From Apoderus coryli (taxonomy: Eukaryota; Arthropoda; Insecta; Coleoptera; Attelabidae): DNA of 64,000 nucleotides. The stretch lies in contig OU452216.1 of assembly GCA_911728435.2 (NCBI GenBank), positions 10,180,342-10,244,341 of the forward strand. Reading direction: 5' to 3'. Below, piece by piece: positions 1-13,400 of the stretch (the stretch's first letter is position 1; every line of letters begins with the position of its first letter). A model generated the notes under the pieces. It did no database searches and was not told the origin of the DNA. It saw only the letters and a program-made list of their open reading frames with translations. The position numbers and the translations under genes are program-made.

Positions 1-1794
1 ATACTATGGACCAGGTATGGAGTAGATCAATTGATGTCAGAGTGTTGTAGAAAAGGACAGACCTATTGTAGGCAAAAGGGCGCCGTTTAGATTTGTGTTA
101 ATTTTTTATTGTTATAGGTGTTGTTTGGGGATTAATTTTAATTGAATAAAAAAAAACAAGTAAATAGTCCGTATTAGTTCGTATAACGACGGTATTCACG
201 GTCTACTCCAGTCAACGAAAATATGAAGTTTAAAAATAATTCAACCATATATAAAAATTAACATTCTTGCCTATATTAGCGCTATCTCTTTCTATACTAT
301 CTCTTTCTAATGTTAGCATCAGCCGGCTATCATTGTGGCATTGTCTTCTTTCAAAGACAATGATTGTGGTTATGTGTGGGCAATCCAATTAATATGTCAA
401 TTATAAAAAAATCATTTTGAAGTTAATTTTTCTGTTATCCTAATAGCATACATTTTTTGCTGATAAGTTTCGCGTTTTATTTTATTCCTATAATTACTAA
501 TAATTAAAGATAAATGGACTTCTTCCATATAACCATATATAAAAATTAACATTCTTGCCTATATTAGCGCTATCTCTCTCTATACTATCTCTTTCTAATG
601 TTAGCATCAGCGGGCTATCATTGTGGCATTCTCTTCTTTTTAGACAATGATTGTGGTTATGTGTGGGCTATCCAATTAATATGTCAATTATAAAAAATCA
701 TTTTGAGGTTAATTTTTCTGTTATCCTAATAGCATATATTTTTTGCTGATAAATTTCGCGTTTTATTTTATTACTTGTTCTGGCACAATTTGTTGTCTCT
801 TGTGCACTAAACTTTACTAAACAGTGTTAGATCAAATAATACAATATTTGTAATGTGGTTTAATTCACTTTATTTTACATAATTTACATATTTTGTTTCA
901 AATAGGTGTAGGTATATAACATTAATAATATTTTTTAAATATCAATAAGCCATTTGCACAAAGTTCATAATTTAATGAGTACCTAATTAAACAATATTGT
1001 GCATTCTCTTCCAAATAATAGGTAATAATAATTACTAGTATAATAACAATAATAATGAAAAATATTTTTTTTTAAATTAACACTAGGTAGGACTTAGAAC
1101 ACCTGTACATTTAATTGTTCTACTCGTATTATAATGTGATAAATAAAAGAATTAACTAAATGTAAAAATAGTTGGAATTTTATATATTTATTGAAGGTAC
1201 TTAATCCAGTTTTCTCTCAATGAAGTCAACTTTCACATTCTTGCTCTTTCTAGAATCATATATAGTCTATGGAAATAATTAATTGTCATTAATGTCACTT
1301 GTCAACTACAACTTTATTATAAAAATAATCAATAATTATGCCGGTGCGTTCAAATTTTACTAAAATTAGAACAAAAACATCTGAAACACACACCACACAG
1401 AATTAAACCTGTTGTTAAAGCTGAAATTGCTACTTTGGGATACATTTTGCCGTATTCAACTGAAACCTGTAACGTAATTTACGTGTTGGAGTCAGCACAT
1501 AGAATTTTACGCACCGCACTTCTATCAAGAAAATTTAAAAGCGAAGTTAGATTTTGCTGAGTAATTCCTGGTAAGTACTTCAAAAAACCTGTAATAATAA
1601 TTGGATATCATTTATTTCCTTCTTAATAACTCAATCACAAACTTTTTTACACCTAAATTTATAAAATTCCAAGCAATAACCACACACAACAACACACCCT
1701 CAATTATGTTTGTTTCGTTTAAATAATATTCACAAATTACCACTATCACCGCATTATTTAATTATTAAGTCATCATTATTTAAAGTTTAATTCA
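1..1794. other. Intergenic AT-rich region
   Basis: No coding gene is recognisable here. The sequence is AT-rich with short homopolymer runs. Its one clear structure is the direct repeat listed separately. The part just below 1795 would contain the 3' UTR of the minus-strand Sec24 gene. Confidence 0.6.
243..772. repeat. Two-copy direct repeat, ~242 bp units
   Basis: Units at 243-484 and 531-772 share almost every base (both start AACCATATATAAAAATTAAC and end near TTTCGCGTTTTATTTTATT). They differ by a few substitutions and short indels. The period is 288 bp with a 46-bp spacer of unrelated sequence. This fits a local tandem duplication or two copies of one short interspersed element; no terminal inverted repeat was seen. 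Confidence 0.85.
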
Positions 1795-4700
1795 CTATTT
1801 CACTTGCGTCTTGAGATGCTGCAAAAACTCGTGATAAGACAACGCGTTCTCCATCCGATCCTCAATTAACCGTTCGAAAAACCCTACTCGCATCGCACTA
1901 TTATCCCGAACCACATGCACCGTAGCCGGATAAGGTTTCTCATCGTTCAAATACCCAACGAAACGATGCATACGCGCATTGGAGTCGTTATCCAAGACCG
2001 GGATTTCGTACATCGTGTCTGGAATCGCGTTAAACTCCCCGATACCCAGGACTTCGGTTAAAAATTGGGTGTTCACGTTAGGACACACTAAGAGGATCAT
2101 TTGTTCACCGGAATCCATTAGGAAAGCACCTCGGTTTTCGAGACACCTGGCTGAGAGTTGCAACCGCGGTGGCAGGGGTATCGGTTGGTTATCGCTGTTG
2201 GTGAAGACTTCACGGGTGTCGAGGTCGTGGACGGGATACAAATCAGGATAGACGGATTGGAGCAAATGGCTGAGTGGCTTGCATTTCATGTCGATCATCG
2301 CTTTAACTCGGTCATCCAACCGTGTACTCGTACCTGGAATAATCTTATTAGTTATTGTGTATTGTTGATTGAAATGAGCCGACTCACCTGCTCTAAATGC
2401 TGGATACTTAAGCAACGCGGACACATACAATGGCAACAGCTTCAAACAATCAGGGGCTAGCAATCCCGATGTGGCACTACCTAAATTCAATGAAAACTTA
2501 TAACTGGATAAAATGTCGATTAAAACATTCAAAAACGCTTCACGCGCATCTGATAAACTACTTTGCATCGATCGATCCACCGCCATTTTCGCCAACAATC
2601 CCATAATGCATTGCTGATCCGCGGAATGGATGATTTCGTGGATTGTGGAGGCGATCGGTAGACATAAGGTGTGGACACGGATACGACGTTCGCCTTTTGT
2701 TGAGGTGTAGAGCAGAGCGGCTTGGAAACAGACGTTTTGTACGTCCGACAGGCTTTCTTCGATCGCCACTTGCATACCGAACGCTGAATCTGGATTGGTG
2801 TTGGGCAGTGAGAGAAGATCTGTTGATCTGACGAAGAAATTACCTGTGGGACAAAATGTTACAATCAGCAATCTATTTTGGCAAGGTTTCCAGTGATTTT
2901 ACCGTGGAACGTGTGTATCGACAGCCCCCTCGAACAACGTACTCGCATAACAGCTTCAAACCCAATTTTCCTAGTTAAATAGCGTCGCAAACAGTTCGCG
3001 AAGCCTTCAACTGACAATGGCTTCGTCACCTTGAAGAGCGGGAAATGATGTATTACCCCGCCGCTGAATCGACTAATTCCTGCAAAATTATAAAAGAAAA
3101 ACCGCAAAATGCACAAGTTTAACTCTAAGAATATATTTACCGGAAATAGTTGCAATATCAGCATATTGCGAATTCAACACAAATAAATCAACTGCCACTT
3201 GCTGTCCACTACATTCCAATGCTAATCGTTTGTAGAAATCATTCGCAGGATTTAAATGCGTCACTTCTACTGAAGCCCTGTTATTTGGATCCTCGCGGGA
3301 TGTCAACGCACCTGGTCCAATGTTTGGTAAGGTACATTGGAACACGGTCACTCTGCCCCCTAAAACATTAACCGGGACTTCATGAAAATTCCTTAACGGC
3401 TAGGGAACTCCTCAAGTGCTGGGCCAAAAGCGAGCACCAGAGATATTGGGAACATATTCCCAAGCAGGAGCATGGGAAGAGGTTTATACCTGGTGCCGCA
3501 CTGAAAAACTGCTATCATCACTGGGCATTGCGCTCTGAGAGACCACCTAAATAAGATGGGGCTGTACAATGGGCATGCGCTGATTGTCAATCACCCAATA
3601 CTTAACTGAACTCCACAAATTAGTGGAGGGTACAGGGCTGCTGGATTGGGTGGCATAATATACGGGGATTTTCACAATAAGCCCATGAGGCTGCAGTGAA
3701 ACCGGGGACTAATGATATTTCTTACTTACCAGTGGGTCCGACCATTTTGTACGCCACCTGCAATGCCGCCCCCAACGCCGATCTCTCATCATAACTCTCC
3801 CGATACCGTTTCCCTAACTGTTGCAACAAATCCTTCGCCATCTCATAACGGTCCTTCAAATTTACCAACAAATTATCTGGCGTGGGCAAGAACGCATCCT
3901 CAATGTCCAACACAGTCATTTCATGCGGTTGATTCAAACCTTCTGCGAGGGAAAAGAAATGCAGTGCGGAATCGTACGCAAGGAATCCAATTTGCGTACG
4001 CGCATCTCCAGGCAAATTCTCCAATTCCTCAAGCAAAATCGAGCAGGACACTTCGAGATATCCGCTATCCACTGCGAAGCGCGAAACGTCAAACAGAAAC
4101 AGGTAGACTGCGGGTTGGGGCGGTCGCAAAGTGTATTCGACCGGTGCAATGTATTCGATTGTACTCGATCTGACTTCCGGTCGCCGTGACGGATCACCGT
4201 ATGTTTTACTCACTGGATCATACTGAAACTCTTCGGGTAACTCATTAACCCGATAACATAAGTTGCATTTCCATCGTTTACTATCGGTGAAATACACGAA
4301 TGGATTGATATACGTGCGACACGCACGACAACGCACGATAACATTACATTGAATCAGTGGTAACGACCGCAAATCCTTAAAGGGATGGATTAGAACACCG
4401 AGCGGTAACCGCGACTTTTGTAACAGTGAATTATTCGCTGGGATTTTCGTCAAGGTACAGCGAAAGATATCCGGACTACAATTCGCGGAATTCAACGATT
4501 CGTCACCGAGAAAAATGCGTGGAGCTTCAACTTTTTGCGGTGGAAGTACATTTGGAGTTTGTAACAGATCAACACTTTCAGTTCCCCAATATTTGTTAAT
4601 GCCCGATGCAACAATTCCACCTGGCTGGAACTGAGTATTCGTTACTTGTGGGTTCGTCGGTGGATAACGGTTATTTACTGTTGGTGGAGCTGCTTGTTGG

Positions 4701-5383
4701 AACTGATTCGTTACTGCTGGAGCAACTTGAGGGTAACGGTTAATAGTTTGAGCATTTTGCGGAAACTGCATCTGAACAGGACTGGGATGTTGTTGTGGAT
4801 AGCGATTACTGTGTAAACTAGTTTTATTCGGTGAATATTCGCCGTTATTATAATATGAATTAGTTGGTTCCCTTGGAACTGCACTGTTATTATGAGTATT
4901 TGTGTCTATTTGATTCCCTAAATGATTATTACTAATACTAGGACCACTGGCACTTGTCGCTGACTGATAAATATTTGATCTACCTTGTAACTGCGCACTA
5001 CTGTTACTTATTAAACTGTTACTAATATTATTTGGCACTATCGGTGAAATATTCGGTGCTGATACCATCATAGGTTTTAACACACTACTGTTATTAACTG
5101 TTACCGGTGATGATGTTGCTATACTCGCTCCAACGTTCAACTGTTTCATTTTCGCGGTGATTCCATGATCACCGGGTGCCCCTATTTGGAACGGTCGCTG
5201 TTGTGGCGGTAACTGTGATTGTGGTATCGTATTCATGCTGTTTGCAGGTCGAAATATTGATGGCGCATACGTTTGCTGCTGGTAGTGATGGTTTGGGTGA
5301 TATTGAGGTGGTATTTGTTGTTGAACACCATTGTAGAGTGGTTGTTGTTGATTTTTCGGTGTTGATGGGTCCGATTCAGCCAT
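1795..5383 (-). CDS. Sec24AB: Sec24A/B-type COPII coat subunit
   Basis: Cargo-selecting subunit of the COPII inner coat, which pairs with Sec23 on ER exit sites. Four exons fit in phase: 5383-3730, 3359-3141, 3079-2903 and 2843-1795, giving about 1,032 residues, normal for the family. The start chosen is the ATG at 5383 (MAESDPSTPK); no upstream in-frame ATG is seen. Residues 1-300 are Gln/Pro/Asn-rich and disordered, as usual. A zinc finger follows near residue 352 (CRAC...CNLC), then the trunk domain (VEYTLRPPQPAVYLFLFDVS), beta-sandwich and helical regions, and a C-terminal gelsolin-like part (GEQMILLVCPN). Wording such as PTGGRVTVFQCTLPNIGPGA fits the A/B group better than C/D. The first intron carries a retrotransposon scrap. 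The family call is firm; exact splice positions are inferred. Confidence 0.95.
3395..3700 (+). pseudogene. Decayed non-LTR retrotransposon C-terminal fragment
   Basis: It lies inside the first Sec24 intron, on the opposite strand. Translation gives LTARELLKCWAKSEHQRYWE followed by about 45 more readable residues, then stop codons. The word order (a short helix, then WE.IP.Q.H.K.FI) resembles the RNase H to zinc-knuckle linker of I/R1-type non-LTR elements. No family can be named, and the fragment is not functional. Confidence 0.4.
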
Positions 5384-6675
5384 TATTGTTCTTTTTGATG
5401 ATGGTTGTAATTGCACAAGGATTGCTTTGTTATGACATTACTGTAAAATACAGAAAACATATTTTGTACGTACGACAATAATTAAGTGGACAGAGAAAAA
5501 CCCCGTACATGTTAAATATTGCGACAGCAAATTTTGAAAAGTACTTGATGAGAAAAATAATAATTTGTCGTACTACACTACATATTATTTATCAAATCTA
5601 CCACTAGGTTACTTTGAACTTCAATAAAGTTTTTGTGTATTATTAAATGTATTTAATTACTTGAATTTTTCTTATCTCAATCTAAATATTAATTAATCTC
5701 TTAATAACCATTTAACATAAGTCGACGTTTGCCTAGATATACTAAATAATCACGTCCAACAAGGCATCGATGTAAGTGGATTGTTAACTCGCATATTACC
5801 TCAGGAAGCATTTAATAAGTATCTTATTAACATACCGAAGTAAATAATAGAAAATAAAACGTTGACCCTGTGTAATAATGCCACAATTTGATTTATTTAA
5901 GCTGTTTTAAAGCAAATCAAACATTAATTTACTAAATATGTTCTTGCAAAACAATGACAATTGTATTCTTAAAGATAAAATTAGAACAAACACGCCTAAG
6001 TAGCTAATTGGAAGACAGATTAAATTAGACGATATTTATATTAATATTCAATTAGTAATAAACATAATTTTCCTAGTTTCTTTAAAGGAAATTCACCTTT
6101 GGACAAATTGAAAAACAAAAAAGGTGTCTTTGCAGTTTTGGTTACCTATTAATACGACTAATTCACGTAAAAAAAAAGGTAACAATAGTTTAATATGTAG
6201 AAAAATTATTAGGCAACATTACTTACCAATTTTAAATACACAATTATTTAAAAAAACCTATATTTTTAATAAAAATTCACTAAATAACACTCAAAATATC
6301 TACATTAATTAACTTTTTATACACTAGACACCTTAATGTCACTCTACTGTCAAACTTACGTGGCCGGCGACTGAAGCGCCACGTATTTGAGGAGATTTTT
6401 TTTCTCACTGCCATCAGTTCATGTGATGTGAGAATATTCCTCACTAACATGGTCTAGCTTTAGACTGGACTGACGGATATGATTCAGAAAACATTCTTAT
6501 CTTTGTTCCCAGTTTAATTTTCAGTAAATATTTACGTTGTGTTTGCAACTAATTGTATTGTTGTTACACTATACTTCTAATACAATATAATACAAGTGAG
6601 TGAATAATATAAGTGAGAGTTCACCACCAAAAACAACAATGTAGAACGCATTTTCTCACAACCGGGCCTCTATAA

Positions 6676-7119
6676 TAGGGTTATTCTTTCGTTGTGATTG
6701 ATCTGAACAAGTGAATGTGATTATACTGAACTGAATATTTGACGAAACCGAAAGATAATCTTTTTTGTGATTGTCTTTCACTTAACCTCGAAAACTTGTG
6801 AAAACAACCAAATCTGCTCTGAAAACTGGAAAATTATTTCTTCCATGATATTATTATCCATGTTTTAAACTTTTACAATTTATTGGTTTGATTCGAAATC
6901 ATATTCCAATTATTATCTCTCAATATTTAATACTTTTAGAGGTTAACTGTTAACTGAACGAACTAACCGGTACCTAGAGGTTGATCAGTAAGCGGCAAGG
7001 GGGGTAGGAATTTTAATCAGTTTAGTAGAAGTGACCGATGTCGAAAGAATACGCACAATCGTGAATGAACTGACAATTTTCAGATTGTTCACTTAGTTCA
7101 GTACGAAAGAATAACCCTA
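6676..7119. mobile_element. MITE-like element with 17-bp TIRs
   Basis: TAGGGTTATTCTTTCGT at 6676-6692 is repeated as its exact reverse complement at 7103-7119. The 444-bp interior has no ORF of note. Nearby inner sequence is also weakly palindromic. A target-site duplication is not obvious. A non-autonomous DNA transposon is the simplest reading. Confidence 0.55.
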
Positions 7120-7170
7120 ATTTAAATAATTATTTGCTAAATAAAACCAATTTTCGCTTGAAATCACAAA

Positions 7171-7206
7171 TGTCAATGTCACACATGTCAAAACTGTCAG
7201 TTGTCA
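7171..7206 (+). promoter_or_regulatory. TGTCA word cluster upstream of Caprin
   Basis: TGTCA occurs five times (7171, 7177, 7186, 7195, 7202) in 36 bp, about 290 bp before the Caprin ATG. TGTCA/TGACA is the core recognised by TALE homeodomain proteins (Meis/Homothorax). The regulatory role is inferred from density and position only. Confidence 0.35.
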
Positions 7207-7491
7207 CTTGTAGATTTCCGCTTGATTTTTCTGCTTATCGGCTAAATAAAACGAAATTATTGTTCCATCCAATAGTTGATGGTTATAATAATTTCGTATT
7301 TCGTATTCTGTGACATCGGGTGTGTTTCCATTGCGAATTTTGTTTAAAAAACTTATATTCAAGCGTTTTAAACGATCGTTAAATATACACGTTGGGTTCC
7401 TTGCAACAAGGAGCCGGTATATTATCAATCAAAACGTACTAGAAACATACAATTATTAGATTATTAAGAAAACTGATAATTCACCATAAAA

Positions 7492-10400
7492 ATGCCGTCA
7501 GCGGCCAACAACAATAACGTCAAACCACCAAACTCATCATCGACATCGGATAAAAACGCATTGGCGACTGAAAATTCCACGGCAAATAACAGTAGTAGTA
7601 GTCCGAATAATAATGGTAGTAATACTGGGCTGACTCCTTTGACGCCACTTAGACAAGCTATTACAGCTGTAGAACATAAGATTAGGAATTTAGAGAAACG
7701 AAAGGTAAGAAGTTCGTTTTTGCTTTTATAGAATATCTCAGAATAAAAGTGTGGGTTAAGAACCCTTGTAGAAATGTCTTGTTTGTTTAAAAATGTATTA
7801 TATGGGTAGTGTTAGTGATAGTTTTAATTTGTTGCAGTCAAAACTAGAATCATATAGGGAACTCCAGAATTCTGGAAAAGATTTAAACTCGGATCAAAAG
7901 ACTGCATTGGCTAAAATTAACGAAGTCGTACAAACGTTAGAATTCGCCCGGGACCTGTACAAACAATTCGTAAGTAATTTGCCTTAATATATTGCTAGAT
8001 TTTAAATTTCTATTTCAATATAGCTAGGGATTGCATCTAATACGGAAAAGGAAGCGAAGAAGCAGGCGAAAAAAGAGGCGGCAGCTAAAACGCAAGCCGA
8101 GTTAGCGAGATTACGGGAGATTCTACTAGTTCAGGATGCTTTAAACCAAATGGGCAATGAAACGGTGCGAGACGACTTTTTGAATGGGCGAAATGGGGCG
8201 ACGCAACTCACTGAAGCCGACATAAAGTTAGTGTTTGATGGAGTAGTTGCGAAACAGTTTAAGTGTTTGTGTTTCCTTTTAGATTATTGGACGATTTGTA
8301 TCCAGCCGTAACGCCCAAGCACGAAGCTGGAAATGCTACGGCGTTTATGAATGAAGTCCAAACAGCAGCTGAACATTTGTTGGCGGTTGTCGATGGCAAA
8401 AACAAAGATGTATTTGGTGGCTCCTACAGTCAAATCAAGGAAGTGCTGGGGAAGATACATGAGAGTGGATACTTTGATCAAACACAAGTAAGTGTAATTA
8501 GCTTCATTGTTATGATTATTTGATTTTTGATTGCTTTGCAGGTCGTTTATGAAGAAACTGAAGTAGTTGAGCAAGTAGTCGATACGATACCCGAAAATAA
8601 CGTGCATGACGCTCAATTACTACCACCGGATCAAGTGCAACCTGTGCAGCAGGAGCACCACTATGCGCAACAACAAGTTCTACAACCACCAATCGAATCA
8701 TTGACAATGGATAATCAACAACTGCAGCCTCCTGCATTAGGTGCGGTTCCACTTATGATGCCCGCTGCTGCGCCGGAATTAGAGCAGACACAGACGGTGC
8801 TGCCGGCTTCGTTGGAGGCAATGGGGATAACGCAAATTCCGGTACCTTCTGAGGCGATTTACTACCAGCCGCAACCGACTTTGCCGCAGCAACAGATGGT
8901 TGCACAACCGCAGCAGCAGCAGCCACAACCTCCACCACAACAGATGGTGCGGCCTATTACTGAGATGTTGGGTGCGGGCAGGTTCTTCTTTTTGCAGGTG
9001 AGTGTCATGTTTTGCGGACCAAATAAAATTCGTAACTTTACCGTTTACCATTTTTGTCTGGATAAATATTCTCAATTTTACCAAGCAGCCAATTATTCCT
9101 CGGTAACTGATGATCCATTAGTACAATTACATCATTTAGGTTTACATTTTTCTCATGGTTTAACCATTTAGCTGTCGTAACTAGCGTAGGTACCCATCTT
9201 TGCCAAAATCGTTCAGCCAATTGCTGAGCAAATCTTCATTGTTTCTTTAAATCCATTTTGTTTTCAAATACTCCGATTGGTTTTGAAATGCTTGAGGAGT
9301 CTATAAGGAAATGGTTAGGAGTCAAACTTTCTTCTGAATCATGGCTTAATGGACGTGTATTTACTGTATGTTTTGCTTCAATTAATACTGTTCTTAATAC
9401 TTCAAATTTTGGACGTTTTTCTCTCAAAATTATTTTCAAAGGTTCCTTTATGCTTCGTATTAATCGCTCCCATGCTCCCCCCATATGCGCAGCACCAGGA
9501 GGATTTTTGTTTCTCGATTTCAACGAAACTCACTATGTTTGTTCATATGAACATATTAATGGAGAATAAGTGTTTTTTTGTTAAAAAATATTCTCAGTGT
9601 AGCAGGAATTAGCTCCGCAGTATATTCTCACAGGACTTTATGCAGACCCTTACTTGATGACCTATCCTGGGGTTACGAGAACCTCTCTCGATTTCTTATA
9701 TACCCTGATAAATTCAGAATAGATGTCCGATCGACATATCTAAAGCTCAGGTGTACAGCAGGATTGGTTATTTTTTTATGATTTTTCAAAGTGAGATTTT
9801 AGTACAAATGTAAGGTTTTGACTACCTTTGAGGGTCCATACTGCTCTAAATATTAGTGCCACCCTCCACATTATATATATATTTGGAGTCAGCGCATCAA
9901 ACTCTATAATCGTACAAATTTTCAGGAAAATCTATTTTCCGTCCAAAATCTTCAATTTTTCCATGCATTTGCCTTGAAATTTTCTTCAAAAAAATTTTTG
10001 TTTCTCGATTTCAACGAAACTCACTATGTTTGTTCATATGAACATATTAATGGAGAATAAGTGTTTTTTTGTTAAAAAATATTCTCAGTGTAGCAGGAAT
10101 TAGCTCCGCAGTATATTCTCACAGGGTTTTAAGCAGACCCTTACTTGATGACCTACCCTGGGGTTACGAGAACCTCTCTCGATTTCTTATATACCCTGAT
10201 AAATTCAGAATAGATGTCCGATCGACATATCTAAAGCTCAGGTGTACAGCAGGATTGGTTATTTTTTTATGATTTTTCAAAGTGAGATTTTAGTACAAAT
10301 GTAAGGTTTTGACTACCTTTGAGGGTCCGTACTGCTCTAAATATTAGTGCCACCCCCCACATTATATATATATTTGGAGTCAGCGCATCAAACTCTATAA

Positions 10401-13400
10401 TCGTACAAATTTTCAGGAAAATCTATTTTCCATCCAAAATCTTCAATTTTTCCATACGTTTGCCTTGAAATTTTTTCAATTTTCTTCAAAAAATTTTTGT
10501 TTCTCGATTTCAACGAAACTCACTATGTTTGTTCATATGAACATATTAATGGAGAATAAGTGTTTTTTTGTTAAAAAATATTCTCAGTGTAGCAGGAATT
10601 AGCTCCGCAGTATATTCTCACAGGACTTTATGCAGACCCTTACTTGATGACCTATCCTGGGGTTACGAGAACCTCTCTCGATTTCTTATATACCCTGATA
10701 AATTCAGAATAGATGTCCGATCGACATATCTAAAGCTCAGGTGTACAGCAGGATTGGTTATTTTTTTATGATTTTTCAAAGTGAGATTTTAGTACAAATG
10801 TAAGGTTTTGACTACCTTTGAGGGTCCATACTGCTCTAAATATTAGTGCCACCCTCCACATTATATATATATTTGGAGTCAGCGCATCAAACTCTATAAT
10901 CGTACAAATTTTCAGGAAAATCTATTTTCCATCCAAAATCTTCAATTTTTCCATACATTTGCCTTGAAATTTTTTCAATTTTCTTCAAAAAAATTTTTGT
11001 TTCTCGATTTCAACGAAACTCACTATGTTTGTTCATATGAACATATTAATGGAGAATAAGTGTTTTTTTGTTAAAAAATATTCTCAGTGTAGCAGGAATT
11101 AGCTCCGCAGTATATTCTCACAGGGTTTTAAGCAGACCCTTACTTGATGACCTACCCTGGGGTTACGAGAACCTCTCTCGATTTCTTATATACCCTGATA
11201 AATTCAGAATAGATGTCCGATCGACATATCTAAAGCTCAGGTGTACAGCAGGATTGGTTATTTTTTTATGATTTTTCAAAGTGAGATTTTAGTACAAATG
11301 TAAGGTTTTGACTACCTTTGAGGGTCCGTACTGCTCTAAATATTAGTGCCACCCCCCACATTATATATATATTTGGAGTCAGCGCATCAAACTCTATAAT
11401 CGTACAAATTTTCAGGAAAATCTATTTTCCATCCAAAATCTTCAATTTTTCCATACGTTTGCCTTGAAATTTTTTCAATTTTCTTCAAAAAATTTTTGTT
11501 TCTCGATTTCAACGAAACTCACTATGTTTGTTCATATGAACATATTAATGGAGAATAAGTGTTTTTTTGTTAAAAAATATTCTCAGTGTAGCAGGAATTA
11601 GCTCCGCAGTATATTCTCACAGGACTTTATGCAGACCCTTACTTGATGACCTATCCTGGGGTTACGAGAACCTCTCTCGATTTCTTATATACCCTGATAA
11701 ATTCAGAATAGATGTCCGATCGACATATCTAAAGCTCAGGTGTACAGCAGGATTGGTTATTTTTTTATGATTTTTCAAAGTGAGATTTTAGTACAAATGT
11801 AAGGTTTTGACTACCTTTGAGGGTCCATACTGCTCTAAATATTAGTGCCACCCTCCACATTATATATATATTTGGAGTCAGCGCATCAAACTCTATAATC
11901 GTACAAATTTTCAGGAAAATCTATTTTCCATCCAAAATCTTCAATTTTTCCATACATTTGCCTTGAAATTTTTTCAATTTTCTTCAAAAAAATTTTTGTT
12001 TCTCGATTTCAACGAAACTCACTATGTTTGTTCATATGAACATATTAATGGAGAATAAGTGTTTTTTTGTTAAAAAATATTCTCAGTGTAGCAGGAATTA
12101 GCTCCGCAGTATATTCTCACAGGGTTTTAAGCAGACCCTTACTTGATGACCTACCCTGGGGTTACGAGAACCTCTCTCGATTTCTTATATACCCTGATAA
12201 ATTCAGAATAGATGTCCGATCGACATATCTAAAGCTCAGGTGTACAGCAGGATTGGTTATTTTTTTATGATTTTTCAAAGTGAGATTTTAGTACAAATGT
12301 AAGGTTTTGACTACCTTTGAGGGTCCGTACTGCTCTAAATATTAGTGCCACCCTCCACATTATATATATATTTGGAGTCAGCGCATCAAACTCTATAATC
12401 GTACAAATTTTCAGGAAAATCTATTTTCCATCCAAAATCTTCAATTTTTCCATACATTTGCCTTGAAATTTTTTCAATTTTCTTCAAAAAATTTTTGTCT
12501 CTCGATTTCAACGAAACTCACTATGTTTGTTCATATGAACATATTAATGGAGAATAAGTGTTTTTTTGTTAAAAAATATTCTCAGTGTAGCAGGAATTAG
12601 CTCCTCAGTACATTCTCACAGGACTTTATGCAGACCCTTACTTGATGAGCTATCCTGGGGTTACGAGAACCTCTCTCGATTTCTTATATACCCTGATAAA
12701 TTCAGAATAGATGTCTGATGGACATATCTAAAGCTCAGGTGTACAGCAGGATTGGTTATTTTTGTATGATTTTTCAAAGTGAGATTTTAGTACAAATGTA
12801 AGGTTTTGACTACCTTTGAGGGTCCATACTGCTCTAAATATTAGTGCCACCCTCCACATTATATATATATTTGGAGTCAGCGCATCAAACTCTATAATCG
12901 TACAAATTTTCAGGAAAATCTATTTTCCATCCAAAATCTTCAATTTTTCCATACATTTGCCTTGAAATTTTTTCAATTTTCTTCAAAAAATTTTTGTTTC
13001 TCGATTTCAACGAAACTCACTATGTTTGTTCATATGAACATATTAATGGAGAATAAGTGTTTTTTTGTTAAAAAATATTCTCAGTGTAGCAGGAATTAGC
13101 TCCGCAGTATATTCTCACAGGACTTTATGCAGACCCTTACTTGATGACCTATCCTGGGGTTACGAGAACCTCTCTCGATTTCTTATATACCCTGATAAAT
13201 TCAGAATAGATGTCCGATCGACATATCTAAAGCTCAGGTGTACAGCAGGATTGGTTATTTTTTTATGATTTTTCAAAGTGAGATTTTAGTACAAATGTAA
13301 GGTTTTGACTACCTTTGAGGGTCCATACTGCTCTAAATATTAGTGCCACCCTCCACATTATATATATATTTGGAGTCAGCGCATCAAACTCTATAATCGT

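Larger units (their letters stand above)
5384..7491. other. Intergenic region between Sec24 and Caprin
   Basis: This holds the upstream regions of two divergent genes. No further coding gene is supported. It contains a 444-bp TIR element and a cluster of TGTCA words close to the Caprin start (both listed). The rest, 5420-6670, is AT-rich and shows nothing recognisable. Confidence 0.6.

Noticed and set aside
7204..7428. 74-codon minus-strand open frame between Sec24 and Caprin
   Set aside because: It has no ATG, begins directly after an in-frame stop and lies only 64 bp from the Caprin start codon. No family is recognised.
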